Shown: positions 7,383 to 14,966, counted from the first letter of the stretch. The stretch: DNA of 20,468 nucleotides from CAYXUW01 sp964468375 (GCA_964468375.1 CAYXUW010000029.1:1-20468), one strand, 5' to 3'. Numbers and translations: made by a program. The notes: generated by a model from the sequence alone, not told the origin.

Positions 7383-7414
7383 AAGTTTTCAGCCGGCATA
7401 TTTAAGAAGTTTTC

Positions 7415-7448
7415 AGACCCTGGATAACATTGTTCCGGGGTCTTTTTG
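7415..7448 (+). terminator. Rho-independent terminator after the cysteine-rich protein gene
   Basis: A 10-bp stem AGACCCTGGA (7415-7424) / TCCGGGGTCT (7434-7443) with one T-G wobble and a 9-base loop, followed by TTTTT to 7447. It lies 33 bases after the stop at 7382. Confidence 0.9.
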
Positions 7449-7467
7449 TTTCGAGAGTGGAACGGTC

Positions 7468-7496
7468 TTTAAAAGTTGGCTATTTTATGGTATAAT
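7468..7496 (+). promoter_or_regulatory. Extended -10 promoter for the prepilin-like gene
   Basis: TTTAAA (7468-7473, 4 of 6), a 17-base spacer and a perfect TATAAT (7491-7496) preceded by TGG, the extended -10 element. The expected start is near 7503, thirty bases before the proposed ATT start at 7533. Confidence 0.65.
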
Positions 7497-7532
7497 GAGT
7501 AAAAATATAAGCATTAGCGGAAAGGAAGGGTT

Positions 7533-8333
7533 ATTACGCACAAGAAAAGAGCATTTACACTGATAGAGCTTCTGGTAGTGATATCCATTATCGGCCTTTT
7601 ACTCGCGATACTGCTGCCGGGGATGTCTCGCGCCAAAAGACAATCGCTGGCGGTTTCCTGCCTGTCACGGCTGCACCAGTGGGCGATTATATTTTCGAAT
7701 TATACGAACTCAAATCACTACTATTTCCACAGAAGGGAAATCGGAACTCCCGGCGGGTATGAAAGAATGTGGATAAATGTCTATGAGCCGTATTACCATG
7801 ACCCGGATATGCGGTGCTGTCCCGCGGCAACCAACCGGCTTTGCATAGAGGGCTCTTTCTGTACGTGGGCGGGGCAGGGAGATGACTGGGGCTGGGGAGG
7901 CGACTGGGACCCGAACGAAGGCATTTACGGAAGCTATGGTATAAGCCGTTATGTTATTAACGTTGTGGGAGACTGGGAACAGAAAGAGCATTGCTGGCGG
8001 CGAGCCGATGTGAAAGGCGGTGACAAAATCCCTATGTTTATGGACTGTATGTATCCGGCCATCAGCCCGAGTTCGGACGATGAGCCGCCTTCGTTCGAAG
8101 GCGCCCGAAGCGGCGAGGAGCAAATGCAGTTCGCGTGTATCAATCGACACCTTGGTCATATTAATATTGCTTTTTTGGATTTTTCCGTCAGAAAGGTCGG
8201 GCTTAAGGAATTGTGGACGCTGAAGTGGGCTCGCGGCTGGAACACGTGCGGCGAATGGACCAAGTGCGGGGGGGCGACAGCCGGAAAATGGGATGAGGCG
8301 GCGAATTGGATGAGTAATTTTCCGGAGTATTAA
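7533..8333 (+). CDS. Prepilin-like type II secretion (pseudopilin) protein, ATT start
   Basis: A 266-residue protein if started at ATT 7533. The N-terminus reads THKKRA/FTLIELLVVISII, the class III signal cut by prepilin peptidase before Phe8. Glu12 (+5 after cleavage) and the hydrophobic assembly helix are present. The -1 residue is Ala instead of Gly. No ATG, GTG or TTG exists between the in-frame stop at 7515 and this motif; the first standard start, GTG 7578, would delete it. AAGGA ends six bases before the ATT. The C-terminal half carries H-L-G-H-I-N-I-A-F-L-D-F, a form of the H-x9-DG motif of prepilin-like proteins abundant in planctomycetes, with Phe for Gly. A Trp/Gly/Asp-rich stretch (GDDWGWGGDWDPNEG) lies in the middle. 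The role is probably extracellular or periplasmic; the true partner system is not in the window. Confidence 0.85.
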   Translation: MTHKKRAFTLIELLVVISIIGLLLAILLPGMSRAKRQSLAVSCLSRLHQWAIIFSNYTNSNHYYFHRREIGTPGGYERMWINVYEPYYHDPDMRCCPAATNRLCIEGSFCTWAGQGDDWGWGGDWDPNEGIYGSYGISRYVINVVGDWEQKEHCWRRADVKGGDKIPMFMDCMYPAISPSSDDEPPSFEGARSGEEQMQFACINRHLGHINIAFLDFSVRKVGLKELWTLKWARGWNTCGEWTKCGGATAGKWDEAANWMSNFPEY

Positions 8334-8368
8334 TTAAAATGACCGGATGAGAGGAAAGAAATAAGGGG

Positions 8369-8397
8369 TTGCAAATTTCATCTGCGGGGGTTATATT
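8369..8397 (+). promoter_or_regulatory. Promoter for ahcY
   Basis: TTGCAA (8369-8374, 4 of 6), a 17-base spacer and TATATT (8392-8397, 5 of 6). The expected start is near 8404. The leader of about 32 bases is too short for a known SAH riboswitch, and none is seen. Confidence 0.5.
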
Positions 8398-8435
8398 CAT
8401 CGCTTCTGTTTTTGCATTTTTGAAAGGATTAATGA

Positions 8436-9695
8436 ATGAAGTATGACGTGGCGAAATTATCATTGGCACCCGAAGGAAAAAAACGGATTTTGTGGGCGGA
8501 TAACGATATGCCGGTTCTTGCTCAAATACGGGAGCGGTTTGCAAAGGATAAGCCGTTGAAAGGCAAAAACGTTTCGGCCTGCCTGCATGTAACCGCCGAG
8601 ACAGCTAATCTTATGAGGACGCTAAAGGCGGGGGGGGCGAGCGCGGTTTTATGCGCTTCCAATCCGCTGAGCACGCAGGACGACGTGGCAGCTTCGCTGG
8701 TTAAGGATTTTAAGATACCGGTATTTGCTATCTGCGGTGAGAACAGAACGACTTATTACAAGCATATCAACGCTGCGATAGACCATAAGCCGGCGATTAC
8801 GTTCGACGACGGGGCCGATTTGGTAAATGAGCTGCATACGAGGAGGAAAAAAGAAGCGCATCGAATTATTGCGAGTATGGAAGAGACGACTACCGGAGTT
8901 ATCCGTTTACGTGCGATGGCAAATACCGGTAAGCTAAAGTTTCCGGTTATTGCGGTAAACGACGCAGCGACGAAGCACTTATTCGATAACCGCTATGGAA
9001 CGGGACAGTCGACTGTCGACGGCGTTATACGGGCCACAGATTTTCTGATGGCCGGCAAGAAGGTTGTCGTGGCGGGTTACGGCTGGTGCGGCAGGGGGTT
9101 TGCAATGCGGGCGAGAGGTATGGGGGCAATCGTGATTGTAACGGAAGTCGATGCTATCAAGGCGCTCGAGGCGGCGATGGACGGTTTCGAGGTTATGCCG
9201 ATGGCGAAGGCGGCGAAAGTCGGCGAGCTGTTCGTAACGCTCACCGGTAATAAAAACGTCATCCGAGCGGAGCATTTCCGTGCGATGAGGGATAAGGCGG
9301 TTGTTGCCAACAGCGGGCATTTCAACGTTGAGATAGACATACCGGCTCTGAAAAGGATAAGCAGGAAGGTAAATCGCAGTGTCCGCAAACATATTGACGA
9401 ATATGTTTTGAAAAACAACAAGCGAATTCGTCTTTTGGCGGACGGGCGTTTGATTAATCTTGCGGCTGCGGAGGGACATCCGGCAAGCGTGATGGATATG
9501 AGCTTTGCGACGCAGGCCTTAGAGGCAGAATATGTGATGAGGAAACAAGGCAAGTTCTCTGTTGCGGTTCACGATGTTCCGATTGAAATAGAGCGGCGTG
9601 TGAGCAAGCTGAAAATGAAATCGATGTCAATCTCGATAGACAAGCTCACGCCGGAGCAGGTTATTTATCTTGCCAGCAGCGGTGAAGGAACATAA
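8436..9695 (+). CDS. ahcY: Adenosylhomocysteinase (S-adenosyl-L-homocysteine hydrolase)
   Basis: A 419-residue NAD-dependent enzyme. It splits S-adenosylhomocysteine to adenosine and homocysteine, relieving product inhibition of methyltransferases and feeding methionine recycling. Family landmarks in order: CLHVTAETANLMRTLKAGGA (49-68), CASNPLSTQDDVAA (73-86), EETTTG (149-154), NDAATKHLFDNRYGTGQST (175-193, with the catalytic Lys and Asp), the NAD-binding glycine loop GYGWCGRG (214-221), NSGHFNVEID (292-301) and the C-terminal LINLAAAEGHPASVMD. It lacks the insertion of long eukaryotic/proteobacterial forms and ends without their KPxxYRY tail, so it is the short form common in archaea and many bacteria. 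AAAGGA lies seven bases before the ATG. A membrane protein follows 45 bases downstream and may be co-transcribed. Confidence 0.97.
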   Translation: MKYDVAKLSLAPEGKKRILWADNDMPVLAQIRERFAKDKPLKGKNVSACLHVTAETANLMRTLKAGGASAVLCASNPLSTQDDVAASLVKDFKIPVFAICGENRTTYYKHINAAIDHKPAITFDDGADLVNELHTRRKKEAHRIIASMEETTTGVIRLRAMANTGKLKFPVIAVNDAATKHLFDNRYGTGQSTVDGVIRATDFLMAGKKVVVAGYGWCGRGFAMRARGMGAIVIVTEVDAIKALEAAMDGFEVMPMAKAAKVGELFVTLTGNKNVIRAEHFRAMRDKAVVANSGHFNVEIDIPALKRISRKVNRSVRKHIDEYVLKNNKRIRLLADGRLINLAAAEGHPASVMDMSFATQALEAEYVMRKQGKFSVAVHDVPIEIERRVSKLKMKSMSISIDKLTPEQVIYLASSGEGT

Positions 9696-9740
9696 CTCGT
9701 CGCTTGTGTCCCGTGATTCGGACTACAGCAAGGTGAGTTT

Positions 9741-11609
9741 ATGAATAATAAAGAGCCGGAAAAAGCGCCGATAGCTGCATCGAAATCTTTTATGGCGGTC
9801 GGTCCCACGCTGCATTACAGCCACAGTAATGTTCAGCGATGCTGGCTTCTCGCTCTCTTGGCCTTTGGTTTAACCTCGGCATTCTGGTCGAAGTTTTTAA
9901 CCGGTTCGTTTTGGTCGTTCAGTTTTCAGTCCGTAACTTCTCCCGAGTTTTGGTATCTGGGGAGACACACCATAAGCGGCGTCAGCATATTCGAGTATCC
10001 GTGGCAGATTCTTGTTTTAGGGTTACTTATGGGTATTTTGGCGACTGTGCCGTTGCTGATATCACAGCTTATGAGTTTTGGGTACAGTATTCCTTTTATA
10101 TTGTTGGTGTTCTTTGTGGCGGATTTACCGGCTTTTGCGGTTTGTCTTTTGATAAGTTGTATTGCCGTAGCGTGTCGTCCGCTTCGTTTTCGTTCGCGTT
10201 TTATTGCGGTAGTATTGTGCACGGCGCCTCAGCTTGCTTATTGGGCTTACTTCGGTGGTGCAAGAGGGGTGGAACCGCTTAAATGGGGATTTTCCTTTAC
10301 GCCGTGGATTTGCGCTTGGCTTATCGGTTTAGGCATAGCGGGATTGGTTTTGGGTATAGGCCATTTTACGCGTTACAGGCCGGGGCTGGTGTGGATTTTT
10401 ACATCTGTTTTTCTTTTGCTGGCAATTGTGACTTTTGAGATAAGGATAGGTTTTGACGAACTGGATTACCAGCTTTATGTGGCCGAGAACGACCCTGAAC
10501 AAATAATCGAATTCCACGACCACAGCATAACCGAAGCGCTGGACAAAACCCTCACAAATTCTGTTGTTAGAAAATATCTGGCGGGTTTCTTTTATCCTAC
10601 CGAACCGATACCGCTGCGTGCTGAGCTGAAAAGGGAAATCCAGATTCAGTTAAGTCAGGACCGCTGGCCGAGTTGGTTTGTAGTGCCCGAAGAGCTCAAG
10701 TATCAAGCGGCCAGACAAAGACTTATTGAGCAGTACGATTTGTTTATAAACCGCAGGCAAAAGAGCTGGCGAATGCCTATAGCGCTTTATTATAAGGCGC
10801 TTTTGAGCGAATACAGCCCGGATATCAATGTGCTCGGCCAAAAAGAAATATTGCACTTTTACAGCGATTATCCGCACGAGAGGTCGCGGGAAATATGGTA
10901 TCGGCTGTATAGAGAATTCGGTAACAGTCCGGAATCGCTTGAAGCACGGTGGCGCATTGCAAAACATTGGGCCGTTCAGGGCAGGTTTGAACAGGCGGAG
11001 GAGCGTCTTGCCGAGGCGCAGGTGATGGTAGCCGAACGGCTAAAGGAACTCGGAAAGGAACAAACGCAGAATGAGACGTTTTTCAGCCCATTTCGTCCGC
11101 CGGCTGATTCGGCGATAACAGTGTTCAAATTAACCGAACTGCAAAGGAAACTAAATCAGCTGCGCAGTCTTATCAGCGAGGAAAATCGAACCGTAGAGAC
11201 GGAATCGATCAGACGTTTGGCGCAATTTGTTATGCTGAATCCGCACTCCTCTGATTACGCTGTTCGTCTCGAGGAACTGCGTGAGAAGACCAAAGACGGA
11301 GACCCTCTCCGTGACAATATTTTATTGGCTCAAACAAAACTAATCGCAGATGAGCAGTTGCGGGCCGAAAAGTTGAGTCAGCTGCATGAAAAATTTGAAG
11401 ATACCGACGGCGGGATGCAGGCATTATACGAGCTTGCTCTTTTGAAGATACATTTGTGGCGTCAGCGAAGCGAGGAGTCTAATCCGGAGCAAAAGAAAAA
11501 GTATTTGGCCGATGCGAGGTTAACATTGATGAGTTTTATAGAAAGGTATCCCAATAGCTTTTGTGCCGAGCAGGCTAAAAAAAATCTTGATGATTTGCCT
11601 GAGAACTGA
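9741..11609 (+). CDS. Polytopic membrane protein with helical-repeat C-terminal region
   Basis: A 622-residue protein of unrecognised family. The N-terminal 235 residues hold about six or seven hydrophobic segments: 33-52, 88-108, a long or double one at 115-147, 153-171, 187-207 and 215-233. The remaining 390 residues are charged and almost wholly helical. They contain TPR-like pieces, such as SLEARWRIAKHWAVQGRFEQAEERLAEA and, at the end, LTLMSFIERYPNSFCAEQAKKNL, which resembles the repeats of YbgF/BamD-type proteins. A membrane-anchored scaffold or assembly factor is the likely role. Nothing catalytic is seen. AAGGTGA precedes the ATG by four bases. It lies 45 bases after ahcY with no terminator between, so read-through is likely, though a functional link to the methyl cycle is not implied. 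Confidence 0.85.
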   Translation: MNNKEPEKAPIAASKSFMAVGPTLHYSHSNVQRCWLLALLAFGLTSAFWSKFLTGSFWSFSFQSVTSPEFWYLGRHTISGVSIFEYPWQILVLGLLMGILATVPLLISQLMSFGYSIPFILLVFFVADLPAFAVCLLISCIAVACRPLRFRSRFIAVVLCTAPQLAYWAYFGGARGVEPLKWGFSFTPWICAWLIGLGIAGLVLGIGHFTRYRPGLVWIFTSVFLLLAIVTFEIRIGFDELDYQLYVAENDPEQIIEFHDHSITEALDKTLTNSVVRKYLAGFFYPTEPIPLRAELKREIQIQLSQDRWPSWFVVPEELKYQAARQRLIEQYDLFINRRQKSWRMPIALYYKALLSEYSPDINVLGQKEILHFYSDYPHERSREIWYRLYREFGNSPESLEARWRIAKHWAVQGRFEQAEERLAEAQVMVAERLKELGKEQTQNETFFSPFRPPADSAITVFKLTELQRKLNQLRSLISEENRTVETESIRRLAQFVMLNPHSSDYAVRLEELREKTKDGDPLRDNILLAQTKLIADEQLRAEKLSQLHEKFEDTDGGMQALYELALLKIHLWRQRSEESNPEQKKKYLADARLTLMSFIERYPNSFCAEQAKKNLDDLPEN

Positions 11610-11618
11610 TTGTCAATG

Positions 11619-11636
11619 CAATCAACCGGTCGATTG
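11619..11636. repeat. Imperfect 18-bp palindrome after the membrane protein gene
   Basis: CAATCAACCGGTCGATTG reads the same on both strands apart from one mismatched pair and has ACCGGT at its centre. It starts ten bases after the stop codon. No T-run follows, so it looks more like a binding site or weak hairpin than a terminator. Confidence 0.4.
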
Positions 11637-11724
11637 AACGTGATTTGAGTTTGGTGTTGGCCGGGAGGAGGCGAAAACAATAAAGCCGGCGGTGGCGGGG
11701 GACAGAAGCGGTGGAGGATTGGGC

Positions 11725-11752
11725 TTGACTTTTCTTCGGATTTTGTTATTAT
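11725..11752 (+). promoter_or_regulatory. Promoter for the diguanylate cyclase gene
   Basis: TTGACT (11725-11730), a 16-base spacer and TATTAT (11747-11752), each 5 of 6. The expected start is near 11759, about 33 bases before the ATG. A G-rich tract lies just upstream (11659-11717). Confidence 0.6.
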
Positions 11753-11791
11753 AAAGAGTTGAGCTGGATGTCTTGCCTGGGGTTTATTTAA

Positions 11792-12844
11792 ATGAGAAGC
11801 GGGAATTTATCCTCTGATATGAATAGCAGCAGAATTTTATTGGTGGGCGATGTTAAGGGAGCTTTTTTAGAGGCCGATGCTGTCGGCCAGCTGCTCTGTG
11901 AGGTACGCGTCAGTATTTCTGACGCAATCGAGACAGCGGCGAACAACAGCTTTGCGGCAATTGCCGTTGTGATGAGCGGCGTGTCGGCTAAATTAGATTC
12001 AGTCCTGAAATCTTTGAGGGAGGTAAATCGCGATGCGAAGATTATTCTTCTGGCGCGGATTTATGAGGAGCCGACAGCGATGCGGCTGGTTAACTCGGCC
12101 TGCAACGGTGCTCTTTTGGCGGATGATTATTTGATTTGTCCAGTGCAGACAAATAGGTTTTACGAATTTGTTATGCCTGTCGGCGAACGGAAAAAGGAAT
12201 CGGATGTGCTCCGGCCGGCTGATGAAATGAAAGAGAGAGTAAGCCAGCTCGAGAAACTGGCTACCGAGGATGAGCTGACAGGGCTGAAGAACAGAAGATA
12301 TATCTGGGAATTTTCCAGACAGATTATAGAACATTCCAAAAAAAGGAGCAGGAGGGTTACGCTGCTTATTTTCGATATCGACAACTTCAAACATTACAAC
12401 GACGTTTATGGTCACTTGGCCGGTGACGAGGTTTTGAAACAGGCAGCTGTTTTGATGCAGCGATGCTGCCGGGCACACGATGTGGTGGGCAGAATCGGCG
12501 GCGACGAATTTGCGGTTATTTTCTGGGACGACCCTCGCAGAGAAGGACAATCCGCCGAGGAAGCCGAGAGGCGTTTAACAACAGCGGACCACCCCAAAGA
12601 GGCGATTTTCATAGCAAAACGGTTTAGAAAAGAATTAGGAAAAACCGAGCTGCCTCAGCTGGGCCCCGAGGGTAAGGGAGTTTTGACGATAAGCGGAGGA
12701 CTGGCGAGCTTTCCTCGCGACGGCTCAACGATTGATGAGCTTTTCGAAGAGGCCGACAAGGTTTTGTTAGAGGCAAAACGCAGCGGCAAAAATAGAATCT
12801 ATCTTGTCGGCGGTCCCGAAGGTGACATCGCCGAAATTGAGTAG
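11792..12844 (+). CDS. Diguanylate cyclase with degenerate receiver-like N-terminal domain
   Basis: A 350-residue protein predicted to make cyclic di-GMP from two GTP. The C-terminal GGDEF domain starts near residue 157 (TEDELTGLKNRRY) and has the metal-binding FDIDNFK (194-200), the active-site GGDEF (236-240) and a product-inhibition I-site RAHD (227-230) exactly five residues before GGDEF. About 25 extra residues (EGQSAEEAERR and following) separate GGDEF from the next helix. Residues 12-130 look like a response-regulator fold (SRILLVGD at the start), but the beta-3 strand reads IAVVMSG with no Asp. It probably cannot be phosphorylated and may serve in dimerisation or ligand sensing. ATG 11792 has a poor Shine-Dalgarno; ATG 11819 (MNSSRILLVGD) is a possible alternative. 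It converges on the glycosyltransferase gene, 20 bases apart. Confidence 0.92.
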   Translation: MRSGNLSSDMNSSRILLVGDVKGAFLEADAVGQLLCEVRVSISDAIETAANNSFAAIAVVMSGVSAKLDSVLKSLREVNRDAKIILLARIYEEPTAMRLVNSACNGALLADDYLICPVQTNRFYEFVMPVGERKKESDVLRPADEMKERVSQLEKLATEDELTGLKNRRYIWEFSRQIIEHSKKRSRRVTLLIFDIDNFKHYNDVYGHLAGDEVLKQAAVLMQRCCRAHDVVGRIGGDEFAVIFWDDPRREGQSAEEAERRLTTADHPKEAIFIAKRFRKELGKTELPQLGPEGKGVLTISGGLASFPRDGSTIDELFEEADKVLLEAKRSGKNRIYLVGGPEGDIAEIE

Positions 12845-12864
12845 AATAAAGGAGCCGGGGATTT

Positions 12865-14085
12865 CTACACGTCTTTTTCGAGGACAACTGTTTCAGTAGG
12901 GCTGAGGAGTTTATAGCGTATTCCCCGCCAGCGGATAGTTCTGCCGAAAGCGGAAGAGATAATAAAGAACAGCAACAGTAGTGACCATACCCAGAAGAAA
13001 AGGATGTCGGCGGCGCGAGCAGCCCTCATTCTGCAGCGGTCATTTTCAAGCAATTTGCTAATCATTTTCTGTCTAAGTATTGCACGGCCTGCCTGAGATG
13101 CGAAGAAGAAGACAGGAACGACAGCAGCGACGAAAAGGAGCAGAGTTTCATTTTCCGCTTTTGCTATATAGATTGCCAAGGCAGCTCCGCCCCAAAGGCC
13201 CAATATGGAATACAGGGTGCTGAGTAGTCCGAACCACCAGGTTTTCGGCATACTTACCCTTGTGATTAAAAATTGCCGTCTGCCGAATTCAAAAAGCTCC
13301 CTCCACGTGGTGGATTCGTATGAAGCTACGAGACAGGCGGGGACAAAGGCCACTTTTTTGTGGGCTTTTTTGATGGCGTAGCTGAGTGAAAAATCATCGC
13401 TGAGAGCTGTTGTCCAGATTTTGTCGAGTTCCAATTGTCGGAAGACATCGACCCTAATAGCCATAGAGCCGCCCCAGACCTGGTTGAACGGCGAGTTACC
13501 GAGTAGCTGCGCAACCTTGGCGTTTATGGCAGACAAAGCTAAGCTGGCGAGATTGTTCTTTTTGGGAACAAACCAGCGGTAACCGCTGGCAGCGCCGTTT
13601 TTTGACTTTCGAAGAGGATGAACTATCTGGCTGAGCCAGTCGCTTCGGACACAAATATCAGAGTCGGCGAAAGCCAAAACTTCGATGTCGCTACCGAGCT
13701 TTTCGCAGCAGTAAAGCAGGTTATGAATTTTTTGACTGCGGGATTGTGTTAAGCCTGCCACCAGTACTTGTATGTCTTCGGCTTTGGAGCTTTGGCTCAA
13801 ACTGTTTTTCAAATTACATAACTCGTCGAAAGCGGGGTCCGATTCGTCGGCAACTACAAATCTCAGCAAATAGTTTTCGTAGTCTTGGTTGAAAAATGAG
13901 GTGATATTTTCCCGGAAGGCGGAATCGAGCCCCTTGCAGGGTACAATTAGAGCAGTTCGCGGCCGGTATGATAAACGCTTCTTTTTATACTTGTCCATCG
14001 CATATCTATAGTTGCGCAGCATTAGAATCCAGAATAGTAATTGCGACAGAATTAGTGCAGCGGCTATATAGTAATACCAGTTCAT
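12865..14085 (-). CDS. Membrane glycosyltransferase, GT21-like (ceramide glucosyltransferase/HpnI type)
   Basis: A 406-residue membrane glycosyltransferase with a GT-A fold. One N-terminal membrane helix (4-23) is followed by the catalytic domain: ALIVPCKGLD (45-54), the nucleotide-sugar site VVADESD (77-83), the DxD-like FADSD (139-143), VWGGSMAIR (203-211) and the third acidic motif LSDDFS (228-233). Three membrane segments follow (about 283-306, 314-334 and 361-384). These features and their order match family 21, which glycosylates ceramide-like or hopanoid lipids. The usual final (Q/R)xxRW is here RRQFLITR (269-276) without the RW, so donor and acceptor are uncertain. It is the last gene of a minus-strand block, 32 bases after the phosphoesterase gene. 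No Shine-Dalgarno is seen, but a -10 box lies 8 bases upstream of the ATG. Confidence 0.85.
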   Translation of the reverse strand: MNWYYYIAAALILSQLLFWILMLRNYRYAMDKYKKKRLSYRPRTALIVPCKGLDSAFRENITSFFNQDYENYLLRFVVADESDPAFDELCNLKNSLSQSSKAEDIQVLVAGLTQSRSQKIHNLLYCCEKLGSDIEVLAFADSDICVRSDWLSQIVHPLRKSKNGAASGYRWFVPKKNNLASLALSAINAKVAQLLGNSPFNQVWGGSMAIRVDVFRQLELDKIWTTALSDDFSLSYAIKKAHKKVAFVPACLVASYESTTWRELFEFGRRQFLITRVSMPKTWWFGLLSTLYSILGLWGGAALAIYIAKAENETLLLFVAAVVPVFFFASQAGRAILRQKMISKLLENDRCRMRAARAADILFFWVWSLLLLFFIISSAFGRTIRWRGIRYKLLSPTETVVLEKDV

Positions 14086-14093
14086 ATCGGATG

Positions 14094-14121
14094 ATTATAT
14101 TGAATTGCCCTGAGAATTCAA
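14094..14121 (-). promoter_or_regulatory. Internal promoter for the glycosyltransferase gene, possibly leaderless
   Basis: On the minus strand TTGAAT (14121-14116, 4 of 6), a 16-base spacer and a perfect TATAAT (14099-14094). Transcription would begin at about 14087-14085, at or next to the ATG (14085). The -35 box overlaps the stop codon of the upstream phosphoesterase gene. Confidence 0.4.
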
Positions 14122-14966
14122 GATATGGAGGCCAACGGCACTATCGAGTCAATCAGCGTTTGGACGGTGTAAGACTTTGTCAGGTCGATCGGAAGCAAAC
14201 AGCCGTGGTCATGGTCAGAGGCGATGATTAGAAGGTTATCGCCGGCCTCTTTCCATCCCTGTTGTTGCGGCTGGTGGCCGAGAATGAATATGTCGGCGTC
14301 GAAGAGTTCCGCTATTTTGTCGAGCGCTTGCTGGCTCATATTCCTGCCCCATGTAAGCAGATAGGCCGAGCCGGGTTTTTCGCAATCGTTGATTTTTAGC
14401 TGTTTATCGAAAATCTGTTTGTCAAACCTCTCCAGGAAACGGTCGCTTGGCAGGGAGTGAGATAGCCATATTCTGTTTGCGCATCTTACCGCCAACGGCT
14501 GAGAAAACAGGAATTGTCTTAACGCCAGTTTGACATCCTCACTTCTTTCGGGAAATTCACGCTTCAGAGCCGAGGCTGTTAGGCGATTCATCTCTTCGCC
14601 GTCCTTCATAACTTTATTGCTGTTGATAAACGCAATATCGTGATTGCCCATAATAATATGAACACGGTCGGGGAAACTCAATTTGTAGCGGGCGACATCC
14701 AAGAGCAGTCTGTGGGACAAGCAGCCGCCTTGTGTATCCCTGGGGCCTCCGTGGATAATTTCCTGCAGAATTACGTGTCTGTTGGGGTTGTTTTCCAGAC
14801 CGGCAAAGGCGACGATTCTTTCAAAGTTGCGCCTATGTCCGTGAAGGTCACCGGTAGCAATAAGCTGGACGTCAGCAGGGAGGTGAATTACGTTGCCCCG
14901 TCTGAACTTATCCGCATTGTTGGCCTCTAAGGCCCTGTTCAGCAAATCAATTGTTTTCTGAGGCAT
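14118..14966 (-). CDS. Calcineurin-like metallophosphoesterase (PPP-type), altered second motif
   Basis: A 282-residue predicted phosphatase. It shows GDLHGH (39-44), GNHD (107-110), a histidine in LSHS (168-171) and GHQP (230-233), the metal-ligand series of calcineurin-like phosphoesterases. DHDHG (251-255) follows near the end. The second motif, normally GDxxDRG, reads LQEIIHGGPRD (67-77): the bridging Asp is replaced by Glu69, and the DRG part by HGG. Activity on phosphoprotein or on a small phosphate ester is possible and the substrate is unknown. The first 20 bases overlap the end of the kinase gene in a different frame, pointing to coupled translation; no good Shine-Dalgarno is visible. 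The kinase upstream and the lipid glycosyltransferase downstream suggest a shared signalling or envelope task. Confidence 0.85.
   Translation of the reverse strand: MPQKTIDLLNRALEANNADKFRRGNVIHLPADVQLIATGDLHGHRRNFERIVAFAGLENNPNRHVILQEIIHGGPRDTQGGCLSHRLLLDVARYKLSFPDRVHIIMGNHDIAFINSNKVMKDGEEMNRLTASALKREFPERSEDVKLALRQFLFSQPLAVRCANRIWLSHSLPSDRFLERFDKQIFDKQLKINDCEKPGSAYLLTWGRNMSQQALDKIAELFDADIFILGHQPQQQGWKEAGDNLLIIASDHDHGCLLPIDLTKSYTVQTLIDSIVPLASIS

Noticed and set aside
8334..8435. SAH or SAM riboswitch upstream of ahcY
   Set aside because: No conserved core seen, and the likely leader is only about 32 bases long.
12841..12877. Hairpin GTAGAA/TTCTAC followed by TTTTT at the end of the cyclase gene
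   Set aside because: The stem is short and AT-rich with a 16-base loop, and the T-run belongs to the coding end of the glycosyltransferase gene; too weak to call a terminator.
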